Positions 59,882 to 64,000 of a stretch of 64,000 nt of DNA are shown piece by piece. Source of the stretch: Dyadobacter fanqingshengii. GTDB taxonomy: Bacteria > Bacteroidota > Bacteroidia > Cytophagales > Spirosomataceae. The notes under the pieces are model-generated. The model worked only from the letters and a program-made list of their open reading frames with translations. It did not search any database and was not told where the DNA came from. Each line of letters begins with the position of its first letter. The first letter of the stretch is position 1. The translations under genes were made by a program, and so were the position numbers. The stretch lies in the NCBI RefSeq assembly GCF_023822005.2, contig NZ_CP098806.1, positions 1,612,001 through 1,676,000 on the forward strand, written 5' to 3'.

Positions 59882-61111
59882 TTAATCCATTTTCCTCAAC
59901 TCATACAACACTTCTTTCGGCTCGCTGTTGAGAATGATCTGGCCTTCGAGCCATTTGATAAGGATGTTTTGTTCTTCAAGTCCTTTCACGTGACGGCCTT
60001 GCTCGTAGCGGCGGAAACCAATGATGTAGGTTTGGTTCAAAGGACGATATTGAAAAAAGTGTAACTCATTCTTTTTCAATATCATATTGCGGATTTCGGC
60101 AACCTGGGCAAATTGCGGCCCCTGCTTTATTTCAACGCCCTTTTCCCAATCCTTGGCAGAAGCCGAGGCCACTTCGTTGTTTTCAGACACCAATGTGTAG
60201 TAACCCTTTTTGAGACCGGATATTTTCACAATCCGTGCGTTGTCAACGATCCAGCTGGCAGATTTCGGCGAAGGCAATGGCAGATAGTTATTGTCGACCG
60301 CGAATTTAGCCAAAACACCCTCTTTATCAGGAGTTAAAGAGCGTCCGTTGGAAACTTCGGCCTTGTTGTTTGCAATGGCAATAGCAGTTGTTGCTTTCGC
60401 AGCATCCAAACCCAGTGCTTTTTCGAGCGTGGTTGCCAGATAGTAATAACCCAGCTCATTCAAATGCACCGTATTTTCAATGATCGACTCCTTTTTGCTG
60501 GTGTTCAAAATGGGGTTGTAAATGTCGATAAACTGCTTCTTCCGCTGCGTCGCAACTTCTGAAATGGCTTTGGAATACAATTCAAGATCGGCATTGCGCT
60601 GGTCGATACGCTGTGCGGTGTCGCTGGAAACGACCGGGATCGTGGAGAGCAAAACCGCTTTTGCACCCAGTTCCTCGATTTTGTCCAAAAGCTTGTTCAA
60701 ACCTTCTTTAAAATGCGGCACGCCTGCTTGTCCTCCCTGCGCTTCCACACCTCCGTAACCCAGAAAAACAACCGTAGGCTGCGTTTTGGTGATGTCTTCC
60801 ATCAAATGCTCGTAAGGTGTCGGCGGATTGGTGTAAGTGCTTCTGGCCTCTCCCCAAACATTGTCACCCGTCCAGCCCAGGTTCCTGAATGTCACACCTT
60901 TATCCGCAAAACGTGTGGTAAGGGCCAGTTCGAGATAGCCGTATTGGAAATCATTTTCAAAAATTGAATTACCGAGAAAAACAACACGGTCGCCGTCTTT
61001 CAACGTGAAGGCTTCGGCGGGTTTTGTCTGGGCTGAAACAGAAGGAATTGGTAATGTACTGAATAGGAATAAAATATAGCCAAGTACTGCGGCTATTCGG
61101 GTCTTTCTCAT
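59882..61111 (-). CDS. SGNH/GDSL-family hydrolase, exported
   Basis: A 409-residue protein with a signal peptide (residues 1-27, ending VSAQ) and an SGNH fold whose block I reads VVFLGNSIFEN, so Ser49 is the nucleophile in a GNSI rather than a GDSL context. Block III-like VVFLGYGGVEAQGGQAGVPHF and the His block NTVHLNELGYYYLATTLEKALG are also present. After a linker, a C-terminal helical extension ends NSEPKEVLYELRKMD. It precedes the PVC-type gene on the same strand with a 60-bp gap, and together they look like a carbohydrate-ester processing pair. Confidence 0.85.
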   Translation of the reverse strand: MRKTRIAAVLGYILFLFSTLPIPSVSAQTKPAEAFTLKDGDRVVFLGNSIFENDFQYGYLELALTTRFADKGVTFRNLGWTGDNVWGEARSTYTNPPTPYEHLMEDITKTQPTVVFLGYGGVEAQGGQAGVPHFKEGLNKLLDKIEELGAKAVLLSTIPVVSSDTAQRIDQRNADLELYSKAISEVATQRKKQFIDIYNPILNTSKKESIIENTVHLNELGYYYLATTLEKALGLDAAKATTAIAIANNKAEVSNGRSLTPDKEGVLAKFAVDNNYLPLPSPKSASWIVDNARIVKISGLKKGYYTLVSENNEVASASAKDWEKGVEIKQGPQFAQVAEIRNMILKKNELHFFQYRPLNQTYIIGFRRYEQGRHVKGLEEQNILIKWLEGQIILNSEPKEVLYELRKMD

Positions 61112-61258
61112 GCATTCTGGGTTTAGGATTATTATTTTATAATCTATAAAGGAGAATGCAGAGATAACTTAACCGTTGAATAGCATAAATAAATACCACG
61201 TCCTGCCATGGGACTATACAGAATTGTTCTCTTGCGGCGAAACGGGGGACGATTATGC

Positions 61259-61750
61259 TTATTCAACAGAATGGCTGTCGTGTTCGGACAGCAATCTCAA
61301 CATGGCTTCATTCGCGTCCGGTCCGGCTGCCTTCCTGATTTGGTAAAGGCTCCTGAAAAACGCTTCCCTGTTTTTAGCCGGATTGAAAACCAGCATTAAT
61401 TTTACCGGCATGTCCGACGTATTAGAAAAACCGTGCGGCGAGAGCCTGGGCACGTAAGCAACGCTTCCTTCCCGTAATGCATACACTTTATCCAGCGATT
61501 GAACCGTCAATATTCCTTGTATTACAATGAATGTTTCGTCGATAAACCGGTGATAATGCATCGTTGCGCCCATTGTGTGGGGTTCAAGGGTTATTTCAAA
61601 CACACCCAGCCGGTCGGCCGACACCTCACTTGTTACTTTAAAAACACAAGAAGCATCACCTCCTGTTAACGTTTCGCCCTGGCCTGGCTCCAAAATCAGC
61701 GGACTGGTAAGCCTGAACGACGCTGCATCGTTGTTTTCTGCGTTTTTCAT
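61259..61750 (-). CDS. Cupin-domain protein
   Basis: A 163-residue single-cupin protein starting at MKNAENNDAASFRLTSPLILEPGQGETLTGG (ATG 61750; a TTG eight codons earlier is possible). The cupin core reads GVFEITLEPHTMGATMHYHRFIDETFIVIQGILTVQSLDKVYALREGSVAYVPRLSPHGFSNTSDMPVKLMLVFNP. The H-x-H...E motif (HYHRFIDETF) gives the metal ligands, and the second motif HGF gives the distal His. Its substrate is unknown. It lies downstream of the Crp-family gene on the same strand, after a 75-bp gap. Confidence 0.85.
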   Translation of the reverse strand: MKNAENNDAASFRLTSPLILEPGQGETLTGGDASCVFKVTSEVSADRLGVFEITLEPHTMGATMHYHRFIDETFIVIQGILTVQSLDKVYALREGSVAYVPRLSPHGFSNTSDMPVKLMLVFNPAKNREAFFRSLYQIRKAAGPDANEAMLRLLSEHDSHSVE

Positions 61751-61825
61751 TTTCCTGTTATTTGATATGGCCAAAATTAGCGCACATCAAAAACCTGATC
61801 ATTTACAAATGTTGATGCCTGAAGA

Positions 61826-62413
61826 TTATTTTTGGGAGCGGATACGGCTGAGCTGTGTAGGCGTAATGCCCAGGTAAGAAGCAATTTCATGTTGTTTTAG
61901 CCGATCCTCCAATGCCGGATGCGAACGCAAAAAATGGGCGTACTTGACACTGGCCGTGTCGTAGCGAAATGAGATTTCAAGCGGCTCCTTTTCGATGATC
62001 CAATGCAGCTCCATGTAACTGATATAGAATGCCGCAATGTCTTCATATTCCAAGGTCAGCTTTTTAAATTGGGCAAAGTCATATTCCCATACCACGCTAT
62101 TCTCCAATGCCTTAATAGTAAAAATGCTCGGTTCTTTTTTCAGCATGGCCACTACCGAAGCAGCAAACTGAGACTCCATGAAAAATTTTTTGATAACTAC
62201 ATTCCCGTCGGACGCCGTAAAATATTGGGAAAACAAGCCCTCTGCTATGAACGAGACTTTGCGCGGAACCTGTCCTTCCGATATCAGGAAATCGTTTTTT
62301 TTATACACTTTCCTCACAAGCAGTTTGGCCCAGGCCGCTTCCGCTTCCTGGGTCAACTGCGTGTATTGGCTGACTTTCTTAAAAAACACCTCCATTTCTG
62401 TTTTAACCATCAT
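61826..62413 (-). CDS. Crp/Fnr-family transcriptional regulator
   Basis: A 195-residue protein with a cyclic-nucleotide-binding beta-roll (FLISEGQVPRKVSFIAEGLFSQYFTASDGNVVIKKFFMESQF) and a C-terminal HTH (LRSHPALEDRLKQHEIASYLGITPTQLSRIRSQK). The typical cAMP-contact residues are not obviously kept, as in many Bacteroidota members of this family, so the effector is unknown. The start MMVKTEM overlaps the VOC gene stop as ATGA, so it is translationally coupled to it. Confidence 0.88.
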   Translation of the reverse strand: MMVKTEMEVFFKKVSQYTQLTQEAEAAWAKLLVRKVYKKNDFLISEGQVPRKVSFIAEGLFSQYFTASDGNVVIKKFFMESQFAASVVAMLKKEPSIFTIKALENSVVWEYDFAQFKKLTLEYEDIAAFYISYMELHWIIEKEPLEISFRYDTASVKYAHFLRSHPALEDRLKQHEIASYLGITPTQLSRIRSQK

Positions 62414-62814
62414 TCAGGGGTCTGAGATTCATCCATATAAATGATTTCCCACTGGTGCCCGTCGAGGTCAGCGAAACTATGCTGATACATCCAACCGTGA
62501 TCCTGCGCTTCCCGGTAAATTGAGGCGCCGGCATCCTCGGCTTTTGCTACAAGATCGATCACTTCCTCGCGCGATGCCGCGTCCAGCGCAATAAGCACTT
62601 CAGTGGTTTTTGTCGCATCGGCAACCGGCTTGTTTGTGAAAGTTTTGAAATAGTCATTGGTCAGCAGCATGCAAAAAATACTGTCGCTGATAACCAAACA
62701 GGCCGCGTTTTCGTCCGAAAATTGCTCGTTGACACTGTAACCAAGCTTAGTGAAAAACGCCCTGGATTTCACTAAGTCATTAACCGGTAAATTGATAAAT
62801 ACTTTCGTTGCCAT
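62410..62814 (-). CDS. VOC (glyoxalase-like) protein
   Basis: A 134-residue protein starting MATKVFINLPVNDLVKSRAFFTKLGYSVNEQFSDENAACLVISDSIFCMLLTNDYFKTF (ATG 62814). It has the VOC pattern VNDLVKSRAFFTKLGY and the C-terminal block WMYQHSFADLDGHQWEIIYMDESQTPE, the latter giving the likely metal-binding His and Glu. It belongs to the lactoylglutathione-lyase-like branch; the true substrate is unknown. Its stop codon overlaps the Crp gene start. Confidence 0.87.
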   Translation of the reverse strand: MATKVFINLPVNDLVKSRAFFTKLGYSVNEQFSDENAACLVISDSIFCMLLTNDYFKTFTNKPVADATKTTEVLIALDAASREEVIDLVAKAEDAGASIYREAQDHGWMYQHSFADLDGHQWEIIYMDESQTPE

Positions 62815-62921
62815 TGTTTGCTTTGTTTGTTTGGTACAATGCAAAATTGTTCCAACTTTTCACCCAAAACATTTACAAATGTTGACGGTCAGAAAATATT
62901 TGCGCAATATCAAATTAAAAA

Positions 62922-63833
62922 TCAATTGAATGACTGCCTGAATTCCAATGGGGAAAGTGCGGTCTTGCGTTTGAAAATTTTATTGAAAGACTGCGGATGC
63001 TCAAATCCCAGTTGATAGGCAATCTCGGCAATGGATAAATTTGTGGTACTTAGAATGCCTTTGGCCTTGTCAATGAGCTTGTTATGAATGTGTTGCTGGG
63101 TATTCTGTCCCGTGTACGTACGCAACATGTCGCTCAGATAATCGGGTGAAACATTTAGTTTCAACGCAACATCCTTCACCGTTGGCAATGCGAGATTCGC
63201 GTTATTATTGAAATGTTCGTCCAGCAGTTCTTCGAGCTTCACAAGCAGATCACTATGCGCGGCTTTGCGGGTTATAAATTGCCTGTGATAGAAACGGTCG
63301 GCGTAATTCAGCAGCACTTCGATCTGCGAAATGATGACGCGCTGACTGAAATTGTCAATATTGGCCTTGTATTCCTGCTCAATATTTTCCAGGATATTGT
63401 AAATCACATTTTCTTCCTTTTTGGACAAATAAAGTGCCTCATTGACCGCATAGGAGAAATATTTGTAATTTTTGATCTCCTTCGCCAGCGGATACCCAAG
63501 CAGAAAATCGGCATGAAACATCAGCATAAATCCAGAGCAAGGGCGGTCATTCCGTTCCTCCCAGCAAAGTTGACCGGGAGAAATGAATGATAAAACGCCC
63601 TCGTCAAAATCATAGTAACTCTGCCCGTAACGGACCTTACCCTGAAAATCCTTCTTAACAGCGATCATATAAAAATCCAGCACGCAGCCGTCGCTCATAT
63701 CGACGGGAGAATTGAAGATTTCATCAAACCGCACAACGCTCACCATCGGATGCTCTATTTCCTTGATCCCATACATGCGATGGATTTCGCCGATTGAGCT
63801 GATTACCAAAGGATTATTTCTTTGCTTTTTCAT
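62922..63833 (-). CDS. AraC-family transcriptional regulator
   Basis: A 303-residue regulator with an N-terminal cupin-like effector part (about 30-130: VLDFYMIAVKKDFQGKVRYGQSYYDFDEGVLSFISPGQLCWEERND) and a C-terminal double HTH (LPTVKDVALKLNVSPDYLSDMLRTYTGQNTQQHIHNKLIDKAKGILSTTNLSIAEIAYQLGFEHPQSFNKIFKRKTALSPLEFRQSF). It lies 3 bp downstream of the partial aldo/keto reductase gene on the same strand, so the two probably form an operon in which the regulator controls detoxification of an aldehyde or quinone. The effector is unknown. Confidence 0.9.
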   Translation of the reverse strand: MKKQRNNPLVISSIGEIHRMYGIKEIEHPMVSVVRFDEIFNSPVDMSDGCVLDFYMIAVKKDFQGKVRYGQSYYDFDEGVLSFISPGQLCWEERNDRPCSGFMLMFHADFLLGYPLAKEIKNYKYFSYAVNEALYLSKKEENVIYNILENIEQEYKANIDNFSQRVIISQIEVLLNYADRFYHRQFITRKAAHSDLLVKLEELLDEHFNNNANLALPTVKDVALKLNVSPDYLSDMLRTYTGQNTQQHIHNKLIDKAKGILSTTNLSIAEIAYQLGFEHPQSFNKIFKRKTALSPLEFRQSFN

Positions 63834-63836
63834 ATT

Positions 63837-64000
63837 TTATTCGTCAATCCAGCCCATGCCCGCTTCGTCGTAACGCGCTCCCGTAACGCCAAGCGGTACA
63901 ATGCTTTCCAGGTTTGCCACTTCCGTTTCAGTTAATACAATGTTTGCGGCTGCAATGTTCTCTTCAATGTATTTTACCCGCTTCGTGCCGGGAATAGGCA
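63837..64000 (-). CDS. Aldo/keto reductase, C-terminal part only in window
   Basis: The minus strand encodes the last 53 residues of an aldo/keto reductase: IPGTKRVKYIEENIAAANIVLTETEVANLESIVPLG, then GARYDEAGMGWIDE and the stop at 63837-63839. The IPGTK-RVKYIEEN stretch contains the NADPH-binding Arg/Lys loop of the family. The rest lies beyond the window, so completeness cannot be judged. It is coupled to the AraC gene that starts 3 bp after its stop. Confidence 0.9.
   Translation of the reverse strand, partial: PIPGTKRVKYIEENIAAANIVLTETEVANLESIVPLGVTGARYDEAGMGWIDE

Overview
The window looks like chromosomal DNA of a Bacteroidota bacterium of the order Cytophagales, and Dyadobacter or a close Spirosomaceae relative is the best guess. 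The evidence is several proteins with type IX secretion (T9SS) C-terminal sorting domains, many short-lipobox lipoproteins, promoters of the TTG-N19/20-TAnnTTTG type, a PVC-type cytochrome and ThuA/Gfo-Idh/BNR/GH28 sugar-acid enzymes. The genus is an inference. There is no rRNA operon, CRISPR array or complete insertion sequence.

1-16 kb is an accessory, partly decayed region. It holds an internally deleted old-yellow-enzyme gene, a stub of an AraC-type regulator, an ECF sigma factor with a membrane partner between two related PepSY-like lipoproteins, a T9SS-secreted SGNH esterase, a TlpA-like lipoprotein, a DUF1080 stub, a single-domain response regulator, a frameshifted unknown gene, a YadA-like/S74 protein followed by a T9SS surface protein, and a HigBA toxin-antitoxin locus whose toxin carries a nonsense codon. 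This region ends at tRNA-Thr.

16-31 kb is mostly housekeeping: DUF349 protein, pdxH, an ASCH-like protein, gltA, miaA with an endonuclease-like partner, an AraC-AGT repair protein, a CbpA-type DnaJ, a DEAD-box helicase, a CHRD lipoprotein and a TPR/SH3 protein, ending at tRNA-Lys(TTT).

30.9-34.5 kb is the most striking part. It is a 3.45-kb integrative element in the 3' end of tRNA-Lys. It is bounded by a 74-bp ungapped direct repeat (67 identical positions), carries its own tyrosine recombinase, and its only other substantial gene encodes an ApeA-like HEPN protein with an R-x4-H ribonuclease motif, so it looks like a minimal mobile anti-phage island.

34.7-54.6 kb carries small-molecule enzymes (VOC, RidA, EthD, DHFR-like, AhpD-like), a GH28 glycosidase, a CRTAC1/FG-GAP lipoprotein, an intact second HigBA module, a Tat-exported Gfo/Idh oxidoreductase, an MlrC/M81 peptidase, a REP-like palindrome cluster, ThuA and BNR sugar-related proteins, and a divergent HxlR/NmrA pair. 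At 54.6-56.3 kb an XRE-ImmA/IrrE protease and a PIN-domain protein form a toxin-antitoxin-like pair under a perfect 14-bp inverted repeat. 56.3-64 kb contains a very large PVC-type cytochrome c/HEAT protein with an SGNH hydrolase, a VOC-Crp-cupin cluster, an AraC regulator and a partial aldo/keto reductase. Family names come from recognising motifs by eye; no database search was run.
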